DNA of 64,000 bases, taken from assembly GCA_950022295.1 (NCBI GenBank), contig OX465598.1, positions 3,410,001 to 3,474,000 on the forward strand. The letters run 5' to 3'. Position numbers and translations under genes: made by a program. Source of the DNA: Bromus sterilis. Its lineage: Eukaryota; Streptophyta; Magnoliopsida; Poales; Poaceae. Under the pieces are notes generated by a model. That model was not told the origin of the DNA and made no database searches. It saw only the letters and a list, made by a program, of their open reading frames with translations. Below, piece after piece: positions 33,173 to 45,011 of this stretch (positions are counted from its first letter, which is position 1; every line of letters starts with the position of its first letter).

Positions 33173-33180
33173 ATTCTACC

Positions 33181-34189
33181 CTGCGTGGCATCGTTTGAGG
33201 TGTGTGTGCCGTCGTCGGTAAACTATCTTTGGTTGATTGTACTGACTATTCTCTCCCTGCCTTTGGGCTTTATTTATAAAGTCAGGACTATCCTTTGCTC
33301 TAAAAAAATAAAGTGGGATTAGAGCATATCTAACCAAACTCCTAAAATGCTTAACTCCTCAAAATATTTCATTCGATTCTTTTGTAGGAGTTACGCAGCA
33401 CCTAATGGAACTCTCAAAGGAATTTGATAAAATGACACATGTTTCCTCGTACTTTGATTCAATGGCTAAATAAAATAACACAAACTGCCTTTTAAGCTCA
33501 TTTTTAGGTCTAGATCCACATATAATGTCCTAGGATGATTTAAAAAATGAGAACCAATAGGGAGGAGCATGCGTATGTTGGCATAGGTTACATCATGTCC
33601 TATTAGGACACGACTCCTACCCTATCTAGACACAGTTCGGATTCAAGTCCAATTGTAACCTATCATGTACAAATATATTTCACATAATTAGAACAAACTC
33701 CACCTTAGTGAATATTCTTCATCACTTTGGATTCATCCATACGTCGAACCCCCATGTACACATTAGATTTGAAATTATACCATCAGCATCATTGCTACTT
33801 CAGACTCCGTGTGACTCCACCTGCAAATGTAGTCCCTTGTACTCTTTACTCTATTTGCGCTTCCAACTTTCGTAGTATCCTTTCAAATCCATTACACACT
33901 GAGTAATCTCCGTGTAAAAAATAACCAACTGAACGCCACGTATAAGAGTTACCCGAACTCATCATCCTAGCTCTTTCTTGAATGATGTCAGAAACTCAAA
34001 AACTTCCACCGCCGCCCTGTGTCACCCTAAGACAACTCCCAGTTGGATGACCCTTCTTTCCGGATAGTCTCTTATATGCCCCACAACTATAGCACTCCGC
34101 CTCCTTCTGTATTGGTTATCCTAATTGTGCCATGTGCATTGAACACCATGTAATGTACGATCATGTACTCTCTCAGCTTCTGAAAATTT
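33181..34189. other. Intergenic, probably degraded retroelement
   Basis: No gene. On the minus strand 33950-34100 has scattered resemblance to a Copia-type gag zinc-knuckle region (ECYSCGAY), but it is too broken to annotate firmly. Confidence 0.3.
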
Positions 34190-34790
34190 CAGACTTTCCG
34201 CCACTTTGGGATCAATGGTTTAGAAGGATAATGATATTGATGAAGGTGTGAGCCATCGAATCAAAGCTGGATGACTGAAGTGGTGCCAAGCTTCTGGTGT
34301 TCTTTGTGATAGGAGAGTGCCACAAAAGATAAAATGAAAATTCTATAGAACAGTGATTCGAGCTTCAATGTTATATGGCTTTGAATGTTGACCAACTAAA
34401 AGGCGACATGTCATACGACTAGATGAACCTTTGGCCCCACAAGGAAAGATCGGGTCTGAAATAATGATATACGAGAGAGTTGTGGGGGTACCAATTGAAG
34501 ATAATCTTGTCCAACATCATCTGAGATCCCAAGCCTCCTGAAGCGATAGTGCATAGTGGACGGTTAAGGCCAAGAGAGGTCGGGGAAGATCAAACTTGAC
34601 TTGAGAGGAGTCTGTGAAGAGAGATCTGAAGGATTAGGTTATTAGCAAAGATTTAGCACTTGACATGGTTTTGTGGAAGTTAGTTGTCCACTTATCAGAG
34701 CCATGACTTGGTTTTGGTATCTTATGAGTTTCAACTCTAGCCTACCCCCAACTTATTTAAGACCGAAAAGGTTTCTTGTTGCTATTTTAA
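34190..34790 (+). pseudogene. LINE (non-LTR retrotransposon) reverse-transcriptase 3' fragment
   Basis: In one frame from 34227 the sequence reads DNDIDEGVSHRIKAG, stop, LKWCQASGVLCDRRVPQKIK, stop, KFYRTVIRASMLYGFEC, stop, PTKRRHV. This matches the C-terminal part of plant LINE reverse transcriptases. Two stops are TGA where family members have Trp (TGG), so the copy has decayed by G-to-A changes. The tail near 34740-34790 (ACTTATTTAAGACCGAAAAGG) is the usual 3' end of these elements. Confidence 0.7.
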
Positions 34791-35159
34791 ATGATTTTAC
34801 TGTTTACACCTAGGTGCAGATGCACCTGGGCACCAAATTACTGCTTTTAGGATCAACATTCTAGGGCAAAATTATACAAATTTTGTGGATTGATGCCCGT
34901 AGGTGCTATGCAAAAAAAATGTTTGAGCTAGTACCAAGTACTCGTCTGGCAAGTCCAGAGTGGTTAAGTTGATCAGCAATTATTCGGTGAACCCACCTTT
35001 GGCAGGGCCAGCGCCCACACAATCCAAACGGCCCCATAATCCCCAAAAAGATGCATATGGGTATCTTCAATGTTCTCTAGGCAGAGAATGCAAACATATT
35101 CTAGTAGATGAATGTTTTTCCTCTGAAGTAGGTTCTTGGTATTGATTATGACATGCAGA

Positions 35160-35322
35160 AGTAGCCAATGCAAAATTTAGATTCTTAATTGGCATGCACT
35201 TTTCCAGATCATTTGGCTTTGAGGAGGGGCTAATTGTGTCATCCAGAAGTAGCCAATACAAATCTTAGATTCTTAATTGGCATGCACTTTTCCAAATCCT
35301 TTGGCTTTGAGGAGGGGCTAAT
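35160..35322. repeat. 88-bp tandem duplication
   Basis: The block GTAGCCAATNCAAANNTTAG through GAGGAGGGGCTAAT occurs at 35161 and again at 35249, differing at a few bases. It lies within or at the edge of the Copia-type LTR. Confidence 0.8.
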
Positions 35323-36573
35323 GGGCCTTCCTCCTAGGCGCCATCCCACTTGGGCCTCCTTGGTCCAAGTGCTCCCTCCCCGCTTGGGCCTTTCAAGTGA
35401 GAGGGGGCCATTGATATTTAATCCCTTTTATTAATTCTAAAACAATTATAGAATTCACAAGAAATAAATATTAAACATATTTAGACCATCCCGGAATTTT
35501 TTTCGGCCCTCCAGTTTTCTCAAAACTCTTCCCGGTACTTTACCGGTGCCCCGAAACGATTCCGGTTTTCTCTCCGATTAAATCTCAATCACCCCAAAAC
35601 TTTTCCGTTGTGTTATACTCGTGCTCCTATCACTCTAGTACTCAACAAATCTACCACCCTTAAGTGTGTGACCCCATAGGTTCGTTAGAATACGTAATGA
35701 GCGAAAACTGACTTTCTTCGGATCAATGACCAATAGCGGAGCCATGGACACACATAATGGTTCCCGCACCTACACGAATATGAATTCGAGTAAACCTCTG
35801 GTTGACATGCCAATCCCTTTGCTTCGCGATACTTTACAAAACATGAAGTGAGATTATATAGGTATCAGCATGATCAACTCATTAATCATTATACCAATTA
35901 TCCTCATATTGGTTTTGTTCTTTTTCTCGTTCACGTATCCCATATTCCATGTGATCTATTCACAAAATATCCGGCCGGATGTTGGTGGATACGTAATACC
36001 GAGAGGACCCAAAGAATATCTCTCCTAAATAGGAGGAGAAAATTCCAACTTGAATCATCAAGTCGCTAGACATACTTTCGAGTGTGAGTGAGTAAAGCCT
36101 TTATAGCCACGCCTGTTACGGGTGGTGTTTGGACAGAGTCAAAACCCACCATCCGGTATGTAGGTACTTAACATTCTCATGGTCTATAAGGATACATGCA
36201 AATGTCAACTCCTCTGATGATTTAACTCATAATACAATGATGATGAAATCTCAAAGAAAATTATACAATTGGGTCGATTTAGTACCCTTGTTCTGGCAAC
36301 AACGTGCTTCCATATATTACCGACATATTCAATGCCCTATGTCAGAAAAACATGACATTCATAATACACATGTTAGTCCTAGATGCAGACTAAGAACACT
36401 TTGTGTTTATACTCCACATCTGCATATGGATTTTCCTTCGAAAACAGATAACATTCACTTGGAAAACCTCTGCATAGGCCATTGCAGTTATAGCACATAA
36501 ATATAAACATTAATAATGAACCTGAAATTATAATAATACAATTTATTATTGTCCCTAGGGCATAATTCTAACA
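35300..36573 (-). mobile_element. Copia-type LTR (solo or truncated)
   Basis: Read on the minus strand, the element starts TGTTAGAATTATGCCCTAGG at 36573. This is a close relative of the TGTTGGAAATATGCCCTAGA start of abundant Triticeae Copia LTRs. It continues with the matching GACATAGGG, CATGAGA, GTTTTCGCTCATTACG and TTCGGGGCACCGG-like landmarks. No gag-pol is attached on the right, and the left boundary and target duplication could not be fixed; homologous-looking sequence may reach 34970. The LTR cuts into a repeat that continues after 36574. Confidence 0.65.
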
Positions 36574-38225
36574 CAACGCGCCGACGCAAACGGACGCGCG
36601 TTTTGTCTGCTTTCTGTCCGGTTTGCGTGGTCGTGTCCGCGCGCATGTTCGCTTTCTTTCTGGCGACATGAATTAGTTTTTATGGATCAGTTTTAGAAGT
36701 TTTTCTGTGTTGTTAATTTTGTTTCTATGTGTTATTTATCTATTTTCCAGTTTTTATTATACTCTCTCCGATCCATAATAAGTGTCGCTCATCTAGTACA
36801 AAGTTTGTACTAGCTTAGTACGAAATGAGCGACACTTATTATGAAGGATGGAGTACCATTTTGTGCTTTATTATTTAATTTAATTTTAAGATTTTTCTTA
36901 ATTTTTAATTAGATGAGGACTTTTGTTTTCAAAGCACATTGAACTTTCTTGCATACATGTTTATTTATTTTTCAAATCACACGGATATTTTCCATACATT
37001 GTATAACATTTTATAAAAAATTCATGAATATTATCTTGAAATCTATCAAATTTTTCTGAAATTAAAAAAAACGTAAAATAACATTGTTATGGCCCGCACT
37101 AGACATCAGCCGGATGATATTAGCCACTTTTAAGCCGCCTCCGCAGCCGTGCGATGAGCCCCAGCCAACCGTTTGATGTGACATTGGTGTATATATGAAC
37201 AAACACTGATCATCACGTGGGATGTCTCGTGTCCCACACAAAGTTCTTTCACACATGAACCGTAGGCAGCGAAAAAGTATCATGTCGCTGGGCCTCACTC
37301 GTACACACAACAATCTACTACAACGACATCTTGTTCGTAATCTTACAAGCATAGACATGTGTATACTTGATTACTTGTGCAACAATTTTAACGAGCTGTG
37401 TAGAAACGGCGACCAATCTTTATGACGCTAGCGGGCTACCATGTCTTACAGTGTTTTTTTAGGGCACGCCAATAACGTATCAAAATTTTATAGAAGGAAT
37501 AAAGGACATGTACAAGAACAGACTCGTCAGGCCACAAATGACCCAACACAATCTGCGAGACACACCCACACCTTACACCAACCTATACTCTAAGCGATAT
37601 CTCTCCCAATTTGTGTAAGACCACCAACACCGGCAGTTCACCAAAGCACTAATTCATCCCTATTTAAAAAAAAAACACAGCCATGGCCTACTCTCATCAG
37701 TGCGCCGCAAATTTTTGAACCATTTTTTTGAAGCTACTTCAAAACGAAACGAAACGTTTTCCAAACATTATTGTAAATGTGATGTCCATTTGTGTAAACT
37801 GCATAATCATATTATTTTTAAAATTTCATTAACAAATGTATTCCCATTTTTTAAACACATGGATATTTTTTAATGTTACAGATATCTTTTAGAATTGTGC
37901 GAACAATTTTTTTGAAATAGGCTGCCTAAAAAAGGCGATACATAGATACATTGGCGCTCCCCTAGTCTCAATAAAGAAAAGAAGCGCTCTGAGAAAGAAA
38001 CAAAAAGGAAGGAAAGGAAAGACTTCTTTCTTCTTCCCCGGACGTCCTGGATCTCCCGCCGTAGCGGAGTAGCCGGCCGGGAGACACTGGCCTGTCTTGC
38101 GCCGGAGAGCATCGCCGGCGACCTGGGAGGAGGAGGAGGAGGAAGTCACGCGCATCGCCCTGAGCGTTGCCAGCGTCCCTGTGCCATTGACACACGCGCG
38201 GCTGAGCAGGGGTAGGCGCCGGCCG
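36574..38225. other. Repeat-derived intergenic sequence and possible leader exon
   Basis: 36574-36680 (CGCGCCGACGCAAACGGACG and following) resembles part of a common Triticeae DNA transposon truncated by the LTR. A full MITE follows at 36762. 37925-38225 is GC-rich and ends in CCGGCCG/GTAAGT, a good donor; it could be a non-coding first exon of the plus-strand kinase gene at 39686, though that would imply a ~1.4-kb leader intron. Confidence 0.35.
36762..36853. mobile_element. Complete Stowaway-like MITE
   Basis: The inverted repeats CTCTCTCCGATCCATAATAA and CTCCATCCTTCATAATAAGT are flanked by TA (36760-36761 and 36854-36855). The interior folds as GTACAAAGTTTGTAC. Confidence 0.8.
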
Positions 38226-39685
38226 GTAAGTCCACGACCTCCACTGAATCTTGCTAGTGCCACATCGTTAGCTTAGAATTTATCTTTTGGATGTTGGATT
38301 TTGGATCCTTGTGTCATCTTGGTTTGAACGCTCTGAACGTATCTGATGAAATGCCTGTACGAGCTGCAGTTACGAATGGAAATTTTGAGAATGCATATGT
38401 GCGGAGCTGCAGCTAAGAACGATTCTGAGAATTCACTGCGCATCAAAGTTTGCAGAGGACCAAAAGGCAAAGCAGAGTTAGGAAAGCCAGAGCTGACCAT
38501 ACAGTGGTCAATTTGTTGTCCTACAACTTAGGAGTACTGTTTCCGACAGATGTAGTATATGTTAGTGGTAGCTCATGCCAATATTATGGTTGCTTAACTG
38601 TTGTTTTATTACTTGAGTCTATGGCTACAAGTCATAGTCAGTCAGTATCAGCAGTGATTTAGTCGAGCATAAATAACGTGTAGGCAGCGATTCTTTAATA
38701 TAAGATGTTTTAGATCACTAGTTTAGTTATCTAAAACATCTTATATCAGTTTACAGAGGGAGTATTATTCTTGTTGGGAGCAAACATTTTGGCAGGTTCT
38801 AGGTTCTGTTCTGTGTCCAATTTAAAATCATGCAGAGTACAATTTTTCTGTGGAGTGATTTGTTAATAGTTTGTGTTACATTTCTGCTAACTCTTATATT
38901 TTCAGACACATTTTGTAGCATCATGCATTCATATATTCCTGTTCTGTTATTGCTTAAGATAAAGCTCTGTTGCATTTATGCTGCTTAACTCTCTGATAAC
39001 TTCAGAAACTTATCTCTGTCGGTTCTTCTTCTCGGTCCTGAGAATAAATTTCTTTTCATTGTAGATTGCTAAGCTTCAGACTTGTTTCTATCAGTGAGTG
39101 AAAATTGCTTCAAACACAGGAGAATATGTTCATTTCACAAAAGAGTTTCTCACATACTGTTAAAAAACAAGTGGCAGATATGAGAAAGCAGCAAAACAAT
39201 GCGCATCAAAGTTAGGTTAGTAATGCAGTGTTCATTATGAATGATTATTATCGTTCTTTTAAGGGCATTTTAGTTGAGACAATTATACTGTTCCTCTCAT
39301 GTTGATATGTTCAATATGAGAGTGAGAAAATTGTACCTTCTTGGAATGAAGGAGGAAAGCTTGGGGTACTGATTTTGATTTTGAAGCCTTTTATTTTCTG
39401 TAATTTACTCATTGTGATATTCGAATGAAACAGATAGGAGGTAACTATAAATATATGCTCAAAAGCAATGGAGACTTGCAATCAGCATTAGAATAGATGG
39501 ACAAAGAGCATACGAAGATGGCTATACTGGAACAAGAACAAACATTCAGATAACAGGTATTTTGGTTGTCCTTCGAAGTATCCTGTAGAGAGTTATTCCT
39601 GATGGACAAAGCAGTTCCTCATGTTCATCTCTTCCCTGCTTCAGTTCAGGGGTTGGGTTTGCTTTAATTTGATATATCGCCGGCC
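38226..39685. other. Region upstream of the plus-strand kinase gene
   Basis: AT-rich. It holds a truncated Stowaway-like MITE (38697-38762) and otherwise shows nothing recognisable. It may be mostly a leader intron. Confidence 0.4.
38697..38762. mobile_element. Truncated Stowaway-like MITE
   Basis: The palindromic core TAAGATGTTTTAGATCACTA ... TCTAAAACATCTTA and the right end TTTACAGAGGGAG followed by TA are present; the left CTCCCTCTGTAAA is missing. Confidence 0.65.
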
Positions 39686-41777
39686 ATGAGGAACTGCTTT
39701 GTGTCATCAACAGCGATGTCGGCGACGAAGCCCTCGACCTCTCGGTGCGAGGGTGAGATCCTCCGGTCAGAAGATTTCAGGATCTTCACCTTCAAGGAGC
39801 TCAAGAGGTCCACCATGAACTTCTGGCCGGATGGCTTGCTTGGGGACGGACGCTTTGGGCCAGTGTACAAAGGCTGGGTCGATGAGGCCACCTTCATCCC
39901 GGCCAGCTGGGGCAACGGCAAGCCCATTGCCGTTAAAAAGCTCAACCAGGGAGGCATCCAGGGCCACCTGGAATGGCTGGTCGGTGCTCTCAGTACCAAT
40001 CAATCCCAATTTATTCATCTCTTCAATTCTGCATATATGTATGTTCATGATGAAATTTCTGATTCCATTATTACCGATGCGTATGTTCTTAATTTCTGAA
40101 TCTCGTCTGCAGGCTGAAGTGAAATACCTTGGCCAATTGTCGCACCCCAATCTGGTCAAGCTCCTAGGCTACTGCAACGAAGATCGTCGTGAGTGTCTTC
40201 TCGTCTACGAGTTCATGCCACAGGGGAGCTTGGAGAACCATCTTTTCAGGAGTAGTTAATATCTAACCTTCTTCTAGCCTTCTAGTGATCAGTAAACACC
40301 TCCGAAATTGAAAGACTATTGGGATAACAAGTTTGTTTGAATGATGTAGGGGGCTTACATTTCGAGCCATTGTCATGGAATTTGAGGATGAAGGTTGCTC
40401 TCGGGGCTGCCAAGGGGCTCGCGTTTCTCCATAGCGACGAGGCCCATGTCATGTACCGTGATTTCAACACGTCAAATGTTTTTCTTGATTCTGTATGTTT
40501 CTGTTCTTCACTTCAAATTTGATTTTGAAAATAATTTTCTAGTGCCTTATTAATATATTTTTGAACAGTCAGTCCCTTCAATTTAGAGTTTATATTCAGC
40601 ATTTCAGCATGGAACAGGTACTAAAAATGCTCCGAACTTTTAACACGATAATTTTGCTTGCCAGGGTTGGTTGATGTTATTGTTGTGCTTCTCACAAAAA
40701 AAAGATGTTATTGGCCCTGTTTGGATCCATGGGTTAGAGTTAGAGTTGGTTAGATTGTACCAAACTAACCTCAAAACATCCAAACAGGAGGGTTAGAGTT
40801 GGTTAGATGCATCTAACCCATCCAAAAAATCTAACCCACCCAAGAGGTGCTTATTTGGGTTAGAGTTGGATGGGGCCCACAAAAAGTTACTTTTTCCACT
40901 ATCTCCACCATACAAAATTCTGAATAAAGTAGTCAAATGATTGAAATGGTATATTTATTGCCAATCTAACCCCACCATCCAAACACCTCTTTGGTTAGAG
41001 TTAGTTTTGGGTTAGACTAGAGTTAGAATCTAACTCTAACCTCTAACCGAGTTAGAGTATCCAAACAGGGCCATTGTTATGCAGTAGGTGTGGTTGCCAT
41101 AAACGCTGAAGCACTATGAGAGCAGTAAATAACATAGTTAAAGTTCTTGGGTTGGGTGTTGATCGAGTTCTTGAGGGGGGCATCCATATTAGTTAGGTGC
41201 AGCACAGCTGCTCCAGTCTGTCATGTTTACAGACATAACTGGACCCCTTCACCTCAGAAGGTAATGTGCGCGCTAATCCATGTTAACAGGGCATATGACG
41301 ATGAAGAGCGACGTGTACAGCTTCGGTGTGGTGCTGCTGGAGATTCTAGCCGGTCGGCCAGCCCTAGACAAGAACCGGCCGTCCATGGAGCATAACCTGG
41401 TGGAGTGGGCGTGTCAATGCGTGAAGAGCAAGCGCCGCTTCTCCCAAGTCCTGGATGTGCGGCTGGGTGGACAGTACTCCGTCGCTGGCGCGCAGGAGGC
41501 TGCCACGCTGGCGATGCAGTGCGTCTCCATCCAGCCAAAAGTGAGGCCGAGCATGGAGCAGGTGGTGGCGGCGCTGGAGCAGCTCCAGGACGACGATGAG
41601 ACTGGGGCGAATGGTCAGGGTGATGTACTGCCGGGTACGGAGCAGGTGGTGGCGGTGCCGGGCCAGCAGATCCATGGCAACAAGGAGACCGCGGTGAGCC
41701 ATCAGGAAAAGGTGAGTGGTGGCGGTGCCTGCGGCTTCTTCAGGATGTGTGGCAGTAGCCGACAGCAGCCACCGTAG
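39686..41777 (+). pseudogene. Receptor-like cytoplasmic kinase VII-type, activation-segment exon missing
   Basis: Four exons can be read: 39686-39979 (MRNCFVSSTA, glycine loop GDGRFG, beta-3 Lys84 in IAVKK), 40113-40251 (LGQLSHPNLVKLLGYC, YEFMPQGSLENHLF), 40350-40492 (AAKGLAFLHSDEAHVMYRDFN, with the HRDxK Lys replaced by Asn) and 41290-41777 (DVYSFGVVLLEILAGR to the stop). The exon carrying SDFG and the activation loop in the two neighbouring paralogues is absent from 40493-41289. Joining exon 3 to the last exon gives GGC ATA TGA, an immediate stop. Only use of an AG nine codon bases further in (before AGC GAC GTG) would restore the frame, without DFG. A Tourist-like MITE sits in the gap. RLCK-VII proteins normally relay pattern-receptor signals at the plasma membrane; Gly2 of the MGNC myristoylation signal is Arg here. 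Confidence 0.75.
40713..41072. mobile_element. Tourist-like MITE, copy 1 (360 bp)
   Basis: The ends GGCCCTGTTTGGATCCATGG and, inverted, GGCCCTGTTTGGATACTCTA are flanked by a 3-bp direct repeat ATT (40710-40712 and 41073-41075). Many GGTTAGAGTTNG words fill the interior. A second copy of identical length at 62286 differs at about eight positions. The 3-bp duplication and the GGCC..TGTTTGG ends fit the PIF/Harbinger group. It lies in the exon-less gap of the kinase pseudogene. Confidence 0.8.
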
Positions 41778-42122
41778 ACTGCTGCGAGGCGGATGTGGGC
41801 AGGTGAGCACAGATGAACTCATTGTAAATATGGCATGATTTTGTCTCTCAATAACCTTTCCATGAATTGATTCATTCATTTATTCATCCATTTTTGCATA
41901 TTACCATTTTGCAGCTCACTTCCACCAACCATCATCATCCCTTCTACATAAAGAAGCAAAACAATGGCATGACCTGAATTTGCCAAAGCAAGAAACACTA
42001 ATTTAACATTCAGAGAAAAAAAAATCATCTGCCTCCCTCTTTACAAAGTGCAGTGTACAATTCATCACAATGCATCAGCGACGAGCCGACGACTCCCTCG
42101 TATGCTGCCCCTTGGCTGCTGG

Positions 42123-44285
42123 CTACGGTTGCTGCTGCCGACTAGCGCCAAATTTCCTGACAAAGCCGCAGGCGCCGCCGCCGCTCGTCTTCCCCTGATC
42201 GCTCACCGCGGTCTCCTTGTCGTCCTGAAGCTGCTCAAGCACCACCACCACCTGCTCCATGCTCGGCCGGGCACTCAAGTTGCCGGAGAGGCAGTTGAGC
42301 GCCAGCGCGGCGGCCTTCTGTGCGCCGGCAAGGGAGTACTGACCACCCAGCCGTGCATCCAGGATATGGGAGATCCGGCGCTTGCTCGTCAGGTGCGGCC
42401 GCGCCCACTCCACAAGGTCTTGCTCATGGGATGGACGGTTCCTGTCCAGTCGTCGCCGGCCGGACAGTATCTCCAGCAGCACCACCCCGAAGCTGTACAC
42501 GTCACCCTCCGCCGTCGGATCCTCTGTCAAAGGAAAGATTCAGAAAGGACTTGTTCATTTTCTTTTTGACGAAATGCAGCTTCACCTCGACTAGTTCATA
42601 TTCAGATTCCATAGGAATGAAAATCATAAAAGAAATAACTCCTTGTTCATGTTCAGAATTTCAGATCCTGCAGAGGAGGAACAGATAATGATCCAGCTTG
42701 GATATAACCCAACATGGATGAACATACACATTACCAAATACAGTATTATACTCATATTACGTAGATCAACATACACAGCGTATTCCCCGCGGTTAACCCA
42801 TGGCTACAAAGTACATGGATGCTTATCTAGCTGCAAGATTGTGCATGATTATTTTATGGATCGATCACCTCTTAGGCTCTTACTCCCTAAAATCAATCTA
42901 CAGGTTTAGAGTATGTGGTGAAGGGGTCCAGTTAGGCCTGAAACCATAAAAAAACAGGACCAGTTGTGCAGTACCTAACTTATATGACCTCCTCAAGACC
43001 TCAACAACCAACCCAAGAATTCTTATAGTGTTCTTCACGCTAGGCCGCTAGCTGTTTCTAGTAGTGCTTCATAACAACTATATATACCTACCGGCTACTG
43101 CATATCAAACATCATTAAAATCTGAGAAGCAAACTATGATGCTCAAACTTCATAGCCTTTTTACTATCTAAATATACACTATAAATTGGAGCTTAAAAAA
43201 GCGTTTCAGCAACACCATAGTGATGTAAATACATTATATGCTCCTGATCATGGCTTTAGAGAAACAGACTAAGCAGCTCTGTGTTCAGTTAATTAATTCA
43301 CCTGTATTACCAGTCAGCAACCCAAGATCAGACATCCTTTTTGCATTGTAGCTAGGCAATTCATCAATATAAAAGTCCGGATCAACAGCTGGTTTATCCT
43401 TCGGCATCCCAAAATCAGATAATTTTGCATTGTAGCTCTGCAATCCATATTCCATCAATTGACAACACATCATTAATAAGATAAATCATTTTTTCGATCC
43501 AATTAGAATGAAAGAACGGAAACATACCGAATCAAGAAGAATATCTGACGTCTTGAAATCACCGTAGATGAGATTGACCTTGTCGCTGTGGAGGAATGCA
43601 AGCCCTTTGGCTGCCCCAAGAGCAACCTTCATCCTCAGATCCCATGACAGAGGCTGCAAACCTGAGCCTCCTACATCATCATTCACCCAAAATTGTTAGT
43701 ATCTCACCCCCAGTGTTAACACATCAATATAATGCAAGGCTAGAAGAAGGTTATGTGGTAAACTGGGAATTACGTACTCCTGAAAAGATGGTTCTCCAAG
43801 CTTCCTTGCGGCACGAACTCATAGACGAGTAGGTGCTGCTCATTTTCGAGGCAGTACCCTAGCAGCTTCACCAGATTGGGGTGCGACAATTGGCCTAGGT
43901 GATTCACTTCACCCTGCGTGTGAGATTTGGAAACAGATTATGAATGGATTGGAATTGATTAGTACTGACTTACAAAAATATGGTATTGAGCAGCACTAAC
44001 CAGCCAGTCCTTGTGCCTCTGGAAGCTTTCCTGCTTGAGCTTCTTGATGGCGATAGGCATGCCAGTGCGGTGGCTAGCCGGGGCGAAGGTGGCCTCGTCA
44101 ACCCACCCTTTGAACACTGATCCGAAGCCACCCTCGCCGAGCACACTGTCCGGTCGGAAGTTCATGGTGACCTTCCTGAGGTCCTTGAAGGCAAAGCTCC
44201 TGAGGCTGGCAGCCTGGAGGATCTCACCCTCGCTGCTAGGGACCTCAGGCACCATCGTCGACGGCCTCCGAAAGCAGTTCGCCAT
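42123..44285 (-). CDS. RLCK-VII-like pseudokinase with duplicated activation-segment motif (copy B)
   Basis: Five exons, 44285-44001, 43913-43778, 43670-43528, 43437-43302 and 42523-42123, with consistent phases give 366 residues. Visible are GEGGFG (50-55), AIKK with beta-3 Lys81, YEFVPQGSLENHLF and the catalytic-loop region LIYGDFKTSDILLD, where the expected YRD is YGD (176-178) and the metal-binding Asn is Asp183. Exon 4 reads SYNAKLSDFG (189-198), then a 20-residue novel stretch, then SYNAKRMSDLG (217-227). The usual GT.GY..PEY is absent before GDVYSFGVVLLEIL. The N-terminus is MANCF, so the MGNC myristoylation site is lost. The C-lobe is otherwise complete to RQQQP. It probably has a regulatory, not catalytic, role if expressed (inference). 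It is tail-to-tail with the kinase pseudogene and shares a ~2.5-kb duplication with the next copy. Confidence 0.8.
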
Positions 44286-44692
44286 GGACGGCAATGTGTG
44301 ATGTATCAAACCAAACCAAACTTCAAGAAGTAGCAGATCAAGGAGAGTTGGAAGGTGAATGAGGCCTCTCACCCTGGCCGAGCAAGTTTGATATATATAG
44401 CCTTAAAAGTAATGATGGAATAGCCAGTGGATGTAAAAGCTCATAAGTGTGAAACCTGGGTCCTCGATGTCTATCAAAATTCAAAAGGCGAGTAGCTTTC
44501 AAGGGGAAGACCAAACAAAGGTCAACTGAATCAAATGTGCACGCCAGCTGCACTGAATTATCGACCGATCCTCAGCTGTACAACAACTACCACTAGCTTT
44601 TTATATATATATCAGGGATTAATGGGAATGAAAAAAAGAGGTAATTGTCTTAATTAATTATTATTAAGGCATCAGTATCTTTCAAGGTACAG
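44286..44692 (-). promoter_or_regulatory. Promoter region of RLCK copy B, duplicated at copy C
   Basis: About 400 bases upstream are repeated upstream of copy C (47124-47520). Shared words include ACCCTGGCCGAGCAAG, GGGGAAGACCAAACAAAGGT and ATTAAGGCATCAGTATCTTT. A TATA-like TATATATA lies at about 44391-44399. One W-box-type TTGAC core (inverted GTCAA, about 44521) is shared by both copies, which would suit defence-linked expression (inference). Confidence 0.5.
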
Positions 44693-45011
44693 TAAAGTAG
44701 TCCCATAATTCAAGAGCATAGAAATGGAGTGACGACTGATGATCCAAGCACCTATGCATGGAAGCAATCAATTGATAATGTTAAGCTTCCACACGCCACA
44801 AAATCTTCAAGTTAAACTTCAGGAGTGCATACGACATCAAATCATCACAGCAAATAAATGCTATGTCGTATATACCACTGGGATCTATCTTTTGATGTGG
44901 TGAGTTCAATCACCCCACATCTAGCCTTGCAGCTATCCCACAGGAGTAGGGATTCGCCATATAAAGTTCTCCTGAAAGTAAAATTATCAAGGCCACTGCC
45001 TACGGTTGCTG

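Noticed and set aside
37889..38263. Minus-strand 124-codon frame
   Set aside because: No domain, and the plus strand looks like a GC-rich leader exon ending in a GTAAGT donor.
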